A stretch of DNA of 64,000 bases from an uncultured Flavobacteriaceae bacterium (GCA_947494695.1 CANLWB010000011.1:62001-126000), one strand, 5' to 3'; shown: positions 27,504-37,339, numbered from the stretch's first letter. Numbers and translations: made by a program. Notes: generated by a model from the letters alone, not told the origin.

Positions 27504-28388
27504 CTAATTGCGTTTGTCTTCCCCCCAAAGCAGTTTTTTTCTAAGTGTATCTAAGAAACTTTCATCAAGAAGATCGATCATTTTAATTTTAAAGTCAGCT
27601 TTTTTAATTTTAATAATGGTACCATTAGCTAAAGTGGCAATTCTTGAGTCTAAAGATACTAAATGGCTTTCTTCGCGACCATCAACTCGTAGTTGTATTT
27701 CTGTAGAATCTGGAATTATAAGTGGTCGAGCGCTTAAATTATGGGGCGCAATAGGAGTAATTACAAAACTGTTAGTGCCTGGTGTAATAACTGGGCCTCC
27801 GCAACTCAGTGAATAACCGGTAGATCCGGTTGGTGTAGAAACGATAAGTCCGTCGCTCCAATAAGATGTGAGGTATTCTCCATCTAAATGTGTTTCAACT
27901 GTAATCATTGAGGTTGTATTTTTTCTGCTCACAGCTATTTCGTTAAGCGCAAAGTTTAGTGAGGTGATGTCGTCATTTTCAGGAGACGTTTCAATCGATA
28001 GTAAGCTACGCTCGGAAATTTTATAACGCCCATCCAGAATATGTTGAATGGCATGTTCGATAGCGTCTACTTGAATCGTAGCCAGAAACCCTAACCGACC
28101 GGTGTTAATACCAATAATTGGAATGCCAATATCTTTAACAAAGGTAATGGCTCTAAGGATGGTACCATCACCACCAACACTCACAAGAAAATCGAATGAG
28201 GTATCTAATGAATCGAATGTTTTAAAGGAGGAAAAGCCTTTAATGTTTGGAGATTCATCTAGAATAATATTAAAAAACTCTGTTTCAATGTAAGCATCGA
28301 TATTTTTTTTCAACAGGTAGTTAAAAAGAGTTTCTACAGAGATGGAGGTCGTTTTATTGTAGAATCGTCCGAAAATAGCAACTTTCAT
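27504..28388 (-). CDS. nadK: NAD kinase
   Basis: A 294-residue cytosolic enzyme that phosphorylates NAD+ to NADP+. Evident motifs are VSVGGDGTILRAITF with catalytic Asp, INTGRLGFLA, ALNEIAVSRKNTTSMI (NE/S motif) and YWSDGLIVSTPTGSTGYSLSCGGP. Length is typical. It lies 243 bases upstream of the DUF6089 gene and 88 bases after the CBS-domain gene on the same strand. It supplies NADPH for envelope and other biosynthesis, but its place in the cluster is probably positional conservation rather than a shared pathway. Confidence 0.96.
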   Translation of the reverse strand: MKVAIFGRFYNKTTSISVETLFNYLLKKNIDAYIETEFFNIILDESPNIKGFSSFKTFDSLDTSFDFLVSVGGDGTILRAITFVKDIGIPIIGINTGRLGFLATIQVDAIEHAIQHILDGRYKISERSLLSIETSPENDDITSLNFALNEIAVSRKNTTSMITVETHLDGEYLTSYWSDGLIVSTPTGSTGYSLSCGGPVITPGTNSFVITPIAPHNLSARPLIIPDSTEIQLRVDGREESHLVSLDSRIATLANGTIIKIKKADFKIKMIDLLDESFLDTLRKKLLWGEDKRN

Positions 28389-28476
28389 GCGTTTGTCTTT
28401 ATATTTTTTATATGGGGCATTTCATGTTTCAGGCTGTATGCTTTCATAGAGCACAACATTATGGAGGAGTAGTCAT

Positions 28477-29136
28477 TTATATATTTAAATATTTATCCAA
28501 ATAATCTGATCGTTCTTTTAAACTTTCAATATAACTGTCTTCTTCATGTCCAGATATGATATTATAGCTATATCTTCGAAATGTTTGAATAATGTCGTTA
28601 AGCCCAGTATTACCAATTTTAATAGTAATCTGTACCACATCATTTTTACTTTTAGAAATAAAAGCACCCAGGAGCTTACCATTGTTGGACTCTACAATCT
28701 GACTTATCTCACTAAATGAATAGTCGTTAATCCCTTTTTCAACGACTAGAACACCACCTGCTTCAAAAAAGAATGGTGACTCACTAAAGAGACTAATAAT
28801 GTCATTAAGTTCATAGTACCCCAGGTAATTATTTTTGTCGTCTAAAACGGGCATGATGTTGGTCGAATTTTGAGCAAAAGCTTCCAGTACATCTAGCCAG
28901 AGTGTTGTATCTCTTACGTAAAAATCTTCAATTGAATAAAGATATTCGCTAATAGGCTGATCACTTTCGTAACAATGAACGTCTGTTTCGAAAATGGATC
29001 CTAAAAAAACACCATCCTCATTTTTTATTGGAATATGAGAATACGTTAATTGATTAAATAATAGTTGCAAATCACCTATTTTAGAACTGCTGGTGAAGGG
29101 TTTAATATCGTTGATGATGTATTCTGAAAGTTTCAT
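28477..29136 (-). CDS. CBS-domain protein
   Basis: A 219-residue cytosolic protein. Two CBS motifs occupy about residues 1-125: one opens SEYIINDIKPFTSSSKIGDL and the second has DVLEAFAQNSTNIMPVLDDK. The C-terminal 85 residues (VLVVEKGINDYSFSEISQIV onward) look like an ACT/regulatory domain. CBS pairs bind adenosine ligands and sense energy state. It starts divergent from pdxJ and is the first gene of the minus-strand envelope cluster. The regulated partner is unknown. Confidence 0.87.
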   Translation of the reverse strand: MKLSEYIINDIKPFTSSSKIGDLQLLFNQLTYSHIPIKNEDGVFLGSIFETDVHCYESDQPISEYLYSIEDFYVRDTTLWLDVLEAFAQNSTNIMPVLDDKNNYLGYYELNDIISLFSESPFFFEAGGVLVVEKGINDYSFSEISQIVESNNGKLLGAFISKSKNDVVQITIKIGNTGLNDIIQTFRRYSYNIISGHEEDSYIESLKERSDYLDKYLNI

Positions 29137-29198
29137 TGGCCCACTTTATGAGTATGCAAATTAATTAAAAAAATAGTATTTAAGCTTGTTCTAGTTTG

Positions 29199-29206
29199 TA
29201 TTTTTG
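29199..29206 (+). promoter_or_regulatory. Candidate -7 element for pdxJ
   Basis: TATTTTTG matches TAnnTTTG and lies 59 bases before the pdxJ start at 29265, in the 128-base gap to the divergent CBS gene. The upstream -33 position has TTTA rather than TTTG. Confidence 0.4.
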
Positions 29207-29264
29207 CAGAACTTATTTAAACTTTTCTCAAAGAAGTGTAAATGACGTTTTTCAAATTCGATAC

Positions 29265-29987
29265 ATGACAAAATTAAGTGTAAACATTAATAAGATAGCC
29301 ACACTACGAAATTCGCGGGGTGGGGATGTGCCAAATCTTTTACAATTTGCAAAGGATGCACAGCGTTTTGGAGCAGAGGGAATAACGATTCACCCAAGGC
29401 CAGATGAACGTCATATACGTTACCAGGATGCTCGCGATTTGAAATCGGAAGTCCATACAGAATATAATATTGAGGGAAATCCGGTAACATCGTTTATGGA
29501 GTTGGTTTTGGAGGTCAAGCCTACTCAGGTAACGTTAGTGCCGGATGCTGAAGATGCTATTACGAGTAATGCGGGATGGGATACTATTGTCCATAAAGAT
29601 TTTTTAGTGGATGTGATTAAGGAGTTTCAACAGAACGGCATTCGAACGTCTATCTTTGTAGATCCTGTTTTAGAACAAATCGAAGGCGCCAAAGCAACCG
29701 GTACAGATCGGATTGAACTTTATACAGAAGCTTTTGCACATCAGTACGGACTTGGAAACAAAGCTGGTGTTGTACCTTATACAGAGAGTGCTAAGTTGGC
29801 GAATAGTCTAGGTCTGGGGATTAACGCCGGACATGATTTGTCATTGGATAATATTAAGTTCTTTAAGGAAAATATTCCAAATTTATTAGAAGTATCCATC
29901 GGCCATGCTTTGATTACTGAAAGTATTTATATGGGGGTGGAAAATGTAATCCAAATGTATTTGGGGAGGCTTAAGGACAGTGTTTAG
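29265..29987 (+). CDS. pdxJ: Pyridoxine 5'-phosphate synthase
   Basis: A 240-residue TIM-barrel enzyme that condenses 3-amino-1-hydroxyacetone phosphate and DXP in the final ring-closing step of vitamin B6 synthesis. I start at the ATG at 29265 (MTKLSVNINKIATLRNSRG); 23 further codons upstream are open but do not look coding and include the candidate -7 element. Motifs: IHPRPDERHIRYQDARDL, TLVPDAEDAITSNAGWD, SIFVDP and EVSIGHALITESIYMG. It stands with an alpha/beta hydrolase gene 84 bases downstream. Confidence 0.96.
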   Translation: MTKLSVNINKIATLRNSRGGDVPNLLQFAKDAQRFGAEGITIHPRPDERHIRYQDARDLKSEVHTEYNIEGNPVTSFMELVLEVKPTQVTLVPDAEDAITSNAGWDTIVHKDFLVDVIKEFQQNGIRTSIFVDPVLEQIEGAKATGTDRIELYTEAFAHQYGLGNKAGVVPYTESAKLANSLGLGINAGHDLSLDNIKFFKENIPNLLEVSIGHALITESIYMGVENVIQMYLGRLKDSV

Positions 29988-30071
29988 TGCGTAGTTTATG
30001 GTTTAATATTCAATTTTAGTATGAAGTAATCGTAAATCGCAATTTGTAAATCAAAAACGGTAATTCATTAC

Positions 30072-30836
30072 ATGTTATTACATTCAAATATAATAGGAGA
30101 AGGGCATCCATTTGTAATTCTTCATGGTTTTTTAGGGATGAGTGATAATTGGAAAACCCTTGGACGTCAATTTAGTGATAAAGGATTTCAGGTTCATTTG
30201 GTTGATCAGAGAAATCATGGTCGTAGCTTTTGGGATGATGACTTTAATTATGAGGTGCTTGTGGAAGACTTAAAACACTATTGCGATATTCATAACCTTA
30301 AAGATATTGTGTTGCTCGGGCACTCTATGGGGGGAAAAACAGCGATGTTATTTGCATCACAACATCCCGATTTGGTTTCAAAATTATTAGTTGCAGATAT
30401 TTCCCCACGTTTTTATCCTATTCATCATGATGCCATTTTAGAAGGGTTGTCTCAATTGAATTTCAATGAGATTGAGAGTAGAGGGGCTGCAGACAAAATG
30501 CTAAGCAGTTATGTGACCGATTTAGGTACGCGTCAGTTTTTACTAAAAAACCTATATTGGGTTGAAAAAGGTAAACTGGGGTTGCGTATAAATCTTGAGG
30601 TATTAAAAGAAGAAGTGGGAGAGGTCGGTGAAGCGCTGCCATCGTATTCTAAATTTGAAAAAGATACGTTGTTCTTAAAAGGAGATCGATCGGAGTATAT
30701 TGGATTGGAAGATGAAGCGATTATTTCTAGTCATTTTTCAAAAGCCAATATCGTGACCGTTTCTAATTCGGGACACTGGCTGCATGCTGAGAATCCAATG
30801 GCGTTTTTTGAGGCTGTAGTTGAGTTTGTATCCTAA
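30072..30836 (+). CDS. Alpha/beta hydrolase (YbfF-like esterase)
   Basis: A 254-residue cytosolic hydrolase. It starts with the oxyanion-hole strand VILHGFLGMSDNWKTLG, has the nucleophile elbow LLGHSMGGKTAM with Ser about residue 90, and the catalytic His in NSGHWLHAENP near the end. It resembles YbfF acyl-CoA esterases, but substrate is not deducible. It follows pdxJ in the same direction with 84 bases between, so co-transcription is possible. A methyltransferase gene remnant lies 80 bases downstream. Confidence 0.9.
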   Translation: MLLHSNIIGEGHPFVILHGFLGMSDNWKTLGRQFSDKGFQVHLVDQRNHGRSFWDDDFNYEVLVEDLKHYCDIHNLKDIVLLGHSMGGKTAMLFASQHPDLVSKLLVADISPRFYPIHHDAILEGLSQLNFNEIESRGAADKMLSSYVTDLGTRQFLLKNLYWVEKGKLGLRINLEVLKEEVGEVGEALPSYSKFEKDTLFLKGDRSEYIGLEDEAIISSHFSKANIVTVSNSGHWLHAENPMAFFEAVVEFVS

Positions 30837-30914
30837 ATAAGAAATTTATAATTTTAACAGTTGTAAGGGAAAATTAAAAGAAGCAAGGGGTTTTTGGTAC
30901 AGATTAACATTTAA

Positions 30915-31058
30915 CAAAGGTTTCTTTTTCACAGATTGTATAGCCTGCCCTTAGATCTGTTTGATAGAATTTCAGGCAGAACGCATAAGTATGTGCCTCC
31001 TAGAGGGCTTATTTATACAGGGTCTTCTGCCGGAGCTAAAAGTTATTATAATATTTAA
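30915..31058 (+). pseudogene. Remnant of a SAM-dependent methyltransferase N-terminus
   Basis: In the 322-base gap 30837-31158 one frame is open for 48 codons and reads LPLDLFDRISGRTHKYVPPR, then GLIYTGSSAGAKSYYNI and a stop. There is no ATG in the frame. The pattern P-DL-DR-TGK-H--VPP-G-IYTGS is how several Bacteroidota class I methyltransferases begin, before their SAM-binding motif; here the catalytic part is missing. I read this as a decayed gene, inferred from memory of the family; a chance ORF is possible. Confidence 0.4.
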
Positions 31059-31158
31059 GAAATCTTAGTATTCATTGGACTAAATTAAGTTTTCAATATA
31101 AAATGAAACATTTATTATGTTTTAGCGTCTTATTAGATGAAATAAATACAGGTATATA

Positions 31159-31506
31159 ATGAAACTCGTCGTTAAACTTCTATTAAATGCGATCGCTGTA
31201 TTTGTAATTGCCAATTTTTTAAATGGAGTTGATGTAGATAATTATGTGACGGCTCTCATAGTTGCGGTCGTTCTGTCTATATTAAATCTTTTTGTGAAAC
31301 CAGTATTGGTAATTTTAACTTTACCAATTACAATCGTAACCTTAGGACTGTTTCTATTAATTATTAATGCTTTAATTATAGTGTTTGCCGACAAACTAAT
31401 TGATGGTTTTTCTGTAAGTAGTATTTGGACAGCTGTTGTGTTTAGTATCTTACTATCTGTCTTACAATCTGTACTGCACTCTTTTTTAAAAGATGAAAAA
31501 AAATAG
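31159..31506 (+). CDS. Phage-holin-4-2-type small membrane protein (YvlD-like)
   Basis: A 115-residue integral membrane protein with four hydrophobic segments, matching the PF04020 family (YvlD in Bacillus) by length and by the pattern NLFVKPVLVILTLPITIVTLG and LIDGFSVSSIWTAVVFSILLS. It is called 'phage holin family' in databases, but the bacterial members are chromosomal proteins with no evidence of lysis. It is alone, 228 bases before tig. Its role is unknown; envelope stress functions have been proposed for YvlD. Confidence 0.86.
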   Translation: MKLVVKLLLNAIAVFVIANFLNGVDVDNYVTALIVAVVLSILNLFVKPVLVILTLPITIVTLGLFLLIINALIIVFADKLIDGFSVSSIWTAVVFSILLSVLQSVLHSFLKDEKK

Positions 31507-31622
31507 TGTAACATGAACCTCCATTTTTGAAGCATTTTAAGTCTGAATATTTTTAATAAAGAATCCCATATCACCTTTGAAAATCAATAAATAAGCGCGT
31601 GTTAAATGAAGCTGTTAAAAAC

Positions 31623-31653
31623 TTTGTTGGGATGTAAAAATGTTATATTTTTG
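31623..31653 (+). promoter_or_regulatory. Flavobacterial-type promoter of tig
   Basis: TTTG at 31623-31626, 19 bases, then TATTTTTG at 31646-31653 match the TTTG-N19-TAnnTTTG promoter used by Bacteroidota sigma factors. It lies 82 bases before the tig start. Confidence 0.65.
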
Positions 31654-31734
31654 CATCCCAATTTTGGTTAAGGAAATTTAGTTTTTTTAAGACTTATTGT
31701 TAAATGCCGGATAGAAGGCTTTATAAAATTTAAA

Positions 31735-33063
31735 ATGAATATTACAAGAGAAAACGTTGACGCATTAAATGCTGTTGTAAAGGTAGACATCGCTAAAGAA
31801 GATTATAGCGAAAAAGTTGAGAAAATCTTATCAGATTATCGTAAAACAGCTAATATTCCTGGTTTTAGAAAAGGACATGTGCCAATGGGAATGGTGAAGA
31901 AGCAATATGGAAAAGCCGTATTGGTAGATGAAGTAAATAAATTGCTTCAGGATGCATTGAACAAGTATCTTACAGAAGAAAAACTAGATGTATTAGGACA
32001 ACCTTTACCAAAACCACAAGATGATATAAACTGGGATGCTGACGGGTTTTCTTTTGAATTCGAGTTAGGTTTAGCTCCAGAATTCGAGGTAAAATTAAAA
32101 GGTAAAAAAGCCATTACACATTACCATATTGTTGCAGACGATAAGATGATTGATGAGCAGATAGAGCGTATTCAAAAGCAATATGGAAAGTTAGTTTCGC
32201 AGGAAGACGTTGAAAAGGACAGTGAAATTACTGGAGCCTTCAAGAATGAAGAAAGAGAAATAGATAATACGGTTAGCTTAACCTTGGATAAGTTTAAAGG
32301 GAAAGCTACCGAGAAGAAATTTATTGGTGCGAAACCAGGTGATGTTATTGCCTTAAAAACTAAAGGTCTTTACGATGATGAGCATGAATTAATGCATGCT
32401 TTAAAATTAGGTAAAGATGATGTAGATGGTTTAGATATTGAAGTGACTTTTACCATAACTGAAATTAATAAGCGTGAGCTAGCAGATTTAGACCAAGAGT
32501 TGTTCGATAAACTTTTTGGAAAAGATACGGTTAAGACGGTTACTGAATTAAGAGATAAAATAAAGGAAGACGCCGAAAAACAATTCGTACAACAAGCAGA
32601 CCAAAAGCTTTTAAATGATGTTACCGAGTATTTAGTTGAAAGCACAAAGTTCGATCTTCCTGTTGATTTTTTAACCAAGTGGATGCGTACAGCGGGAGAA
32701 AAAGAATTAGATGAAGTACAAGCCAGAGAGGAATATGAAAAGTCTGAAAAGGGATTAAGATATCAGTTGATAGAAGGGAAACTGATAACAGATAACGACA
32801 TTCAAGTAACTATAGACGATATTAAAGATCATGCAAGAGATATGATTAAGGCTCAAATGGCACAGTTTGGACAAATGAATGCCTCAGATAAAGAGTTAGA
32901 CGATATTGCGGCACGTGTTTTATCCAATCAGGATGAGGCTCGTAGGATTTCTGAGCAGTTGATAAGTCAAAAACTATTAGCGATTTACAAAGAAAAAGCA
33001 AATGTTAAGGTTAAAGAATTGAGTTACGAAAAGTTTGTAAAAGAAGTTTATGGTGACAAATAA
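31735..33063 (+). CDS. tig: Trigger factor
   Basis: A 442-residue ribosome-associated chaperone. The N-terminal domain has the ribosome-binding loop GFRKGHVPMGMVKKQYGKAV. A central FKBP-like domain and the C-terminal helical arm (from about 260, with KEDAEKQFVQQADQKLLNDV) complete the layout. The FKBP region diverges from proteobacterial trigger factor, as is common here, so prolyl isomerase activity is uncertain. It sits upstream of clpP and clpX, the standard order. A 24-base palindrome terminator separates it from clpP. Confidence 0.96.
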   Translation: MNITRENVDALNAVVKVDIAKEDYSEKVEKILSDYRKTANIPGFRKGHVPMGMVKKQYGKAVLVDEVNKLLQDALNKYLTEEKLDVLGQPLPKPQDDINWDADGFSFEFELGLAPEFEVKLKGKKAITHYHIVADDKMIDEQIERIQKQYGKLVSQEDVEKDSEITGAFKNEEREIDNTVSLTLDKFKGKATEKKFIGAKPGDVIALKTKGLYDDEHELMHALKLGKDDVDGLDIEVTFTITEINKRELADLDQELFDKLFGKDTVKTVTELRDKIKEDAEKQFVQQADQKLLNDVTEYLVESTKFDLPVDFLTKWMRTAGEKELDEVQAREEYEKSEKGLRYQLIEGKLITDNDIQVTIDDIKDHARDMIKAQMAQFGQMNASDKELDDIAARVLSNQDEARRISEQLISQKLLAIYKEKANVKVKELSYEKFVKEVYGDK

Positions 33064-33089
33064 GTAAATAATAATTCCTTATATTTAAG

Positions 33090-33119
33090 CGCTTAAATCA
33101 TATGATTTAAGCGTTTTTT
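33090..33119 (+). terminator. Rho-independent terminator after tig
   Basis: A perfect 24-base palindrome, with arms CGCTTAAATCAT and ATGATTTAAGCG (33090-33113), followed directly by six T, 26 bases after the tig stop. Confidence 0.85.
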
Positions 33120-33205
33120 ATTAAAAAAAGATAATTTTAAAAGACAGATTTTTCGCCATTAAACTGTAAGTCAGGCGATTAGTTAAATAAAATATTAAGT
33201 AAACT

Positions 33206-33880
33206 ATGGATTACGCTAAAGAGTTTGAAAAATTCGCTATAAAAGATCAAGGCATTAGCAGTACATATTACAATCAAATACTAAGTAGTATGTATCCAAC
33301 CGGTTTAACACCGAATATTATTGAAGAACGCCAAATGAATATTGCTATTTTCGACGTTTTTTCACGTTTAATGATGGATCGTATTATTTTTCTGGGAACA
33401 GCGATTAACGATCAGGTTGCCAATATTATCCAGGCGCAACTTTTATTCTTAGAGAGTGTAGATGCCTCGAAGGATATTCAAATTTATATTAATTCGCCCG
33501 GAGGGAGCGTATATGCTGGTTTAGGAATATATGATACCATGCAGTTTATTAAGCCAGATGTGGCGACGATTTGTACGGGAATGGCGGCTTCTATGGGAGC
33601 TGTTCTTCTTTGCGCAGGCGAAAAAGGAAAACGTAGCGGTTTAACACATTCGCGCGTTATGATACATCAACCATTAGGTGGTGCGCAGGGACAAGCCAGT
33701 GATATAGAAATTACGGCGAGAGAAATTTTGACCTTAAAAGAAGAGCTTTATAAAATTATTAGTAAACATTCAGGTCAGGATTACGACAAAGTATATGAAG
33801 ATAGTGATAGAGACTTTTGGATGAAAGCCGATAAGGCTAAAGAATATGGTATGATTGATGAAATTTTAGCACGTAGTTAA
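33206..33880 (+). CDS. clpP: ATP-dependent Clp protease proteolytic subunit
   Basis: A 224-residue serine peptidase that forms the tetradecameric chamber. The nucleophile is Ser129 in [11 protein letters not shown], His154 in [12 protein letters not shown], and a substrate-binding strand [18 protein letters not shown] precedes it. A catalytic Asp is expected near EDSDRDFW. The N-terminal 28 residues form a propeptide-like extension. It is followed by clpX after 73 bases and is cotranscribed with it. Confidence 0.97.
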   Translation: MDYAKEFEKFAIKDQGISSTYYNQILSSMYPTGLTPNIIEERQMNIAIFDVFSRLMMDRIIFLGTAINDQVANIIQAQLLFLESVDASKDIQIYINSPGGSVYAGLGIYDTMQFIKPDVATICTGMAASMGAVLLCAGEKGKRSGLTHSRVMIHQPLGGAQGQASDIEITAREILTLKEELYKIISKHSGQDYDKVYEDSDRDFWMKADKAKEYGMIDEILARS

Positions 33881-33953
33881 TTAAAAAATTCGTAATTTTA
33901 ATATGTTGTTATTGAGTGGTTTATGGTTAACTCATACAAAAAAATAAAGATTA

Positions 33954-35186
33954 ATGGCAAAGGAAGAATTAGAGTGTTCGTTTTGTGGTAGAAAAAAACC
34001 AGAGACGAATTTATTAATCGCAGGTTTAGATGCTCATATATGTGACAGATGTATTGAGCAGGCTCATGGTATTGTAATTGAGGAATCTAAACAAAATGAT
34101 AGTAGCGATTTATCTGCTGAATTAAAACTTCGTAAACCCCAACAAATAAAGGAGTTTCTTGATGAATACATTATTGGTCAGGGAATGACAAAAAAGGTGA
34201 TGTCTGTAGCGGTGTATAACCACTATAAGCGTTTATTGCAACCACCTTCCAAAGACGATGTTGATATTCAAAAAAGTAATATTGTAATGGTTGGACAAAC
34301 AGGTACCGGTAAAACCTTGATGGCAAAAACTGTGGCGAGAATGCTTAATGTACCATTGGCCATTGTAGATGCAACGGTGTTAACGGAAGCCGGTTACGTA
34401 GGTGAAGATGTTGAGAGTATTTTAACACGTTTATTGCAGGCGGCAGATTACAATCTGGAAAAAGCAGAAAAGGGAATTGTTTTTATAGACGAAATAGATA
34501 AAATTGCTCGTAAGAGTGATAATCCTTCTATTACCAGAGATGTTTCTGGTGAAGGAGTACAGCAGGCGTTGTTAAAGCTTCTTGAAGGTACTGTCGTTAA
34601 TGTTCCACCAAAGGGAGGGCGTAAACATCCAGATCAAAAGTTTATCGAAGTTAATACAGAGAATATCCTTTTTATTGCAGGAGGAGCATTTGATGGTATT
34701 GACCGTATTATTTCCAAGCGTCTAAATATGCAGGCGGTAGGGTACAGCGCATCAATGTCTGATGAGGTGGTAGATCAAGATCACTTACTTCAGTACATTA
34801 TTCCAAAGGACTTAAAGGATTTTGGTTTAATTCCTGAAATTATTGGTCGATTACCTGTTCTTACCTATATGGATCCCTTAGATGCTGGTACATTAAGAGC
34901 GATATTGACAGAACCAAAAAATGCCATCATTAAGCAATATAAGAAGCTTTTTGCGATGGACGAAATTGCTTTTAATATTACCGATGGTGCTCTGGATTTT
35001 ATTGTTAATAAAGCTATTGAATATAAATTAGGAGCAAGGGGATTACGTTCCCTTTGTGAAGAAATATTAACAGATGCGATGTTCGAGCTTCCAAGTAGTA
35101 ATGAGAAGAAATTGAATGTAACGAAAGTATACGCTGAAGATAAGTTAACTAAAACGACATTAAAGAAACTAAAAGCGGTTTCTTAA
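33954..35186 (+). CDS. clpX: ATP-dependent Clp protease ATP-binding subunit ClpX
   Basis: A 410-residue AAA+ unfoldase. The zinc-binding domain has Cys8, Cys11, Cys30 and Cys33 ([17 protein letters not shown]). Walker A is [12 protein letters not shown], Walker B is [10 protein letters not shown], the pore loop is GYVGEDV and the arginine finger region is near [12 protein letters not shown]. It feeds unfolded proteins to ClpP. It is downstream of clpP and followed by a 52-base perfect palindrome. The call is certain. Confidence 0.97.
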   Translation: MAKEELECSFCGRKKPETNLLIAGLDAHICDRCIEQAHGIVIEESKQNDSSDLSAELKLRKPQQIKEFLDEYIIGQGMTKKVMSVAVYNHYKRLLQPPSKDDVDIQKSNIVMVGQTGTGKTLMAKTVARMLNVPLAIVDATVLTEAGYVGEDVESILTRLLQAADYNLEKAEKGIVFIDEIDKIARKSDNPSITRDVSGEGVQQALLKLLEGTVVNVPPKGGRKHPDQKFIEVNTENILFIAGGAFDGIDRIISKRLNMQAVGYSASMSDEVVDQDHLLQYIIPKDLKDFGLIPEIIGRLPVLTYMDPLDAGTLRAILTEPKNAIIKQYKKLFAMDEIAFNITDGALDFIVNKAIEYKLGARGLRSLCEEILTDAMFELPSSNEKKLNVTKVYAEDKLTKTTLKKLKAVS

Positions 35187-35196
35187 TAAGAAGAGT

Positions 35197-35248
35197 TATC
35201 CATAAAAAACAAAACCACGCCATGGCGTGGTTTTGTTTTTTATGGATA
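35197..35248. terminator. 52-base perfect palindrome after clpX, bidirectional terminator
   Basis: The sequence from TATCCATAAA (35197) to TTTATGGATA (35248) is a perfect inverted repeat centred on CGCCATGGCG, without any mismatch. Both strands end in a T-rich half (GTTTTGTTTTTT), so it can terminate clpX (+) and, in principle, a minus-strand transcript arriving from the OmpA gene at 35422. Confidence 0.85.
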
Positions 35249-35421
35249 TTTTAATTAATAAAAGACATTATGAACATTGTCTATTTGTCTTTAACACTGA
35301 AGTAAAATTAGGCTTAATTAAAGACCCTACAAAAGTTTTTTGTGCCTTTTAGACGATGAGACGAAATACTCGTTTAAAGACTTTTCCCTTCGTACTTAAT
35401 CGGTGTTAAAGACCTTTTATT

Positions 35422-37026
35422 CTAGTTTAGAATAACAAATTCTACTCGTCTGTTTGCCTGTAAATTTTCTTCTGTACAATTGTCTGCACAGTCGACTATA
35501 GGATCATTTTCTCCATGTCCCTTAGGCTCCAAACGACTTTTCTCAATACCATTTTTAACTAAGTAGCGTAGAACAGACGCTGCACGTTTTTTAGACAGAT
35601 TTAAATTGTAAGATGCTCTACCCTTATTATCTGTATGCGCATTAACGGCTAAAGTCATTTCGGGATGCTCTTTAAGTATTTTAATAACTTTATTTAAAGA
35701 AATGGTAGATTCCTCTTTTACATGATACTTGTTAAAGTCAAAATAGATATTTTCAAGAACAATCATGAGTTCATCATCAACTTTTTCTATAACAGCTTCG
35801 GTTGAGAGTAATTCTAAATCTTTTTTATAAGATGTGTTGAAACCTCTGGTCGCTTCGAATTTAAAATGACCTGGTTCAAACCCATCTTTTAGTGTTGTAA
35901 TACTGTAATTTTCAAAGGGCGCTACATTAAAGTTGAAAGTTGCAATGTCGCTAGTAGTTTGTCTCGCAACCTCAATACCATCTTCATCTTTTAGGATAAC
36001 TAAGGTATTAGGAAGCTTTATTTGTGTTTCCAAATCTACAATACGACCTTTTACTGTTTGAATAACTTCGTCGTTTGTAGCCGTATAAATATCTAAACTC
36101 CCTTTTCCATTGGGTCTGTTGGAAGACACATATCCTTTGTTTTTAGCTGCCAGGAAATACGCAATTTCATCGTATTCAGAATTAATGGTATTACCCATAT
36201 TTCTTGGAGCTTTATATCTGTCGGAAAGTATTCGACTAGTAAAAAGATCGAAACCACCAATACTATTATGCCCCTTAGAAGAGAAGTATAAATATTTAGA
36301 ATCTAGAGATAACGATGGATATTTTTCATCTGAGCTTGTATTAATAGCAGGTCCCAAATTTTCTGGAGTACCTAACGAACCGTCATCATTTATCTTAGCA
36401 GCATAAATGTCGTAACCACCAATAGATTCAGGCATATTAGAAGCAAAATACAATTTATCGCCCTTAGGACTCATAAATGGATTTTCTATCGAAACACCAT
36501 TTTGGTTAATGCTTAATAACTCTTGGTTAATCCAGTTACCATGGGAGTTCTCTTCTAGATCGGCTTTGTATAGTTTAAACTCTGTTGAGTTCTCTTTGTT
36601 ACTTCTTGTATAGTAAACCGTTTTTTGATCTGGAGAGAAGGTCAATTGATCTTCACTATTACTGGTGTTTAGTATTCTGGAGAATAATAATGGTAAACTT
36701 AATTGTCCATTTTTACTAATATCCAGGCAAAACAAATCTTTGTAAGCTTCATTTGTATTCGGATCTATTTTTGCTAAACCCCCTAACTTTTTAGAAGAAA
36801 CCATAATAAGTTTATTTCTAAAAAAGCCAGAGCCTATTTCAGAAAATCTGGTGTTTACGCCAGCATCTAAAAGCTCGAATTGAAAGCCATTAGCACCAAC
36901 GGTATTTGATGATGCATGGAAATTGTTGTCGACTGAATAGTTATTAAAGGCTATTGAATTTGAAGTTCCTTGACCAATTACAAGATTAGATATAAGGAAT
37001 ACGAAAAAATACACTTTAGTTCTCAT
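35422..37026 (-). CDS. OmpA family protein with PD40 repeats (paralogue A)
   Basis: A 534-residue protein with signal peptide (1-18, ending IGQ), PD40/beta-propeller-like repeats (about 110-310; FSPDQKTVYYTRSNKENS, MSPKGDKLYFASNMPESIGG, SLDSKYLYFSSKGHNSIGG), a carboxypeptidase-regulatory-like domain (about 330-410) and a C-terminal OmpA domain (NIYFDFNKYHVKEES, AVNAHTDNKGRASYNL, NRRVEFVIL). It would bind peptidoglycan from the outer membrane. It is a close paralogue of the gene immediately upstream. The layout resembles the type IX protein PorE of Porphyromonas, but I cannot say which role applies. Confidence 0.9.
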   Translation of the reverse strand: MRTKVYFFVFLISNLVIGQGTSNSIAFNNYSVDNNFHASSNTVGANGFQFELLDAGVNTRFSEIGSGFFRNKLIMVSSKKLGGLAKIDPNTNEAYKDLFCLDISKNGQLSLPLLFSRILNTSNSEDQLTFSPDQKTVYYTRSNKENSTEFKLYKADLEENSHGNWINQELLSINQNGVSIENPFMSPKGDKLYFASNMPESIGGYDIYAAKINDDGSLGTPENLGPAINTSSDEKYPSLSLDSKYLYFSSKGHNSIGGFDLFTSRILSDRYKAPRNMGNTINSEYDEIAYFLAAKNKGYVSSNRPNGKGSLDIYTATNDEVIQTVKGRIVDLETQIKLPNTLVILKDEDGIEVARQTTSDIATFNFNVAPFENYSITTLKDGFEPGHFKFEATRGFNTSYKKDLELLSTEAVIEKVDDELMIVLENIYFDFNKYHVKEESTISLNKVIKILKEHPEMTLAVNAHTDNKGRASYNLNLSKKRAASVLRYLVKNGIEKSRLEPKGHGENDPIVDCADNCTEENLQANRRVEFVILN

Positions 37027-37180
37027 ACTTAAGGGTGTTTGAGAGATTAGGATTAATTTGGGCGTAAATATAGTCTTTATGCGAGATTTTGAAAAAATTT
37101 CTTAGATGAATAGCTGTTTAATTCGTTTACCTTGGGCCGATAAGAGAAATGTCTTAAAAAAGCATGTTTTTATTCTTTAA

Positions 37181-37205
37181 ATTTAACCAAAAATTAAGGT
37201 TAAAT
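37181..37205 (-). terminator. Hairpin downstream of the second OmpA gene
   Basis: ATTTAACC (37181-37188) and GGTTAAAT (37198-37205), 135 bases below the stop at 37340 and before the first OmpA gene. The following bases are A/T rich. The gap 37027-37339 holds no gene. Confidence 0.4.
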
Positions 37206-37339
37206 ACAGGTGAGATTTATTGTTTTTGTGATAAGAACTTGAAACGTTTGAATGTTGTTTTTTTGGCGCATGGACGTTAATTAAGGCCTGTTCACATCTT
37301 TTAGGTTTTCTGCATACTAAATTTAAAACATAAGGATAT

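Noticed and set aside
31159-31506. Holin-like gene as evidence of a prophage
   Set aside because: The family is a chromosomal membrane protein group despite its name; no phage structural, lysis or integrase gene lies nearby.
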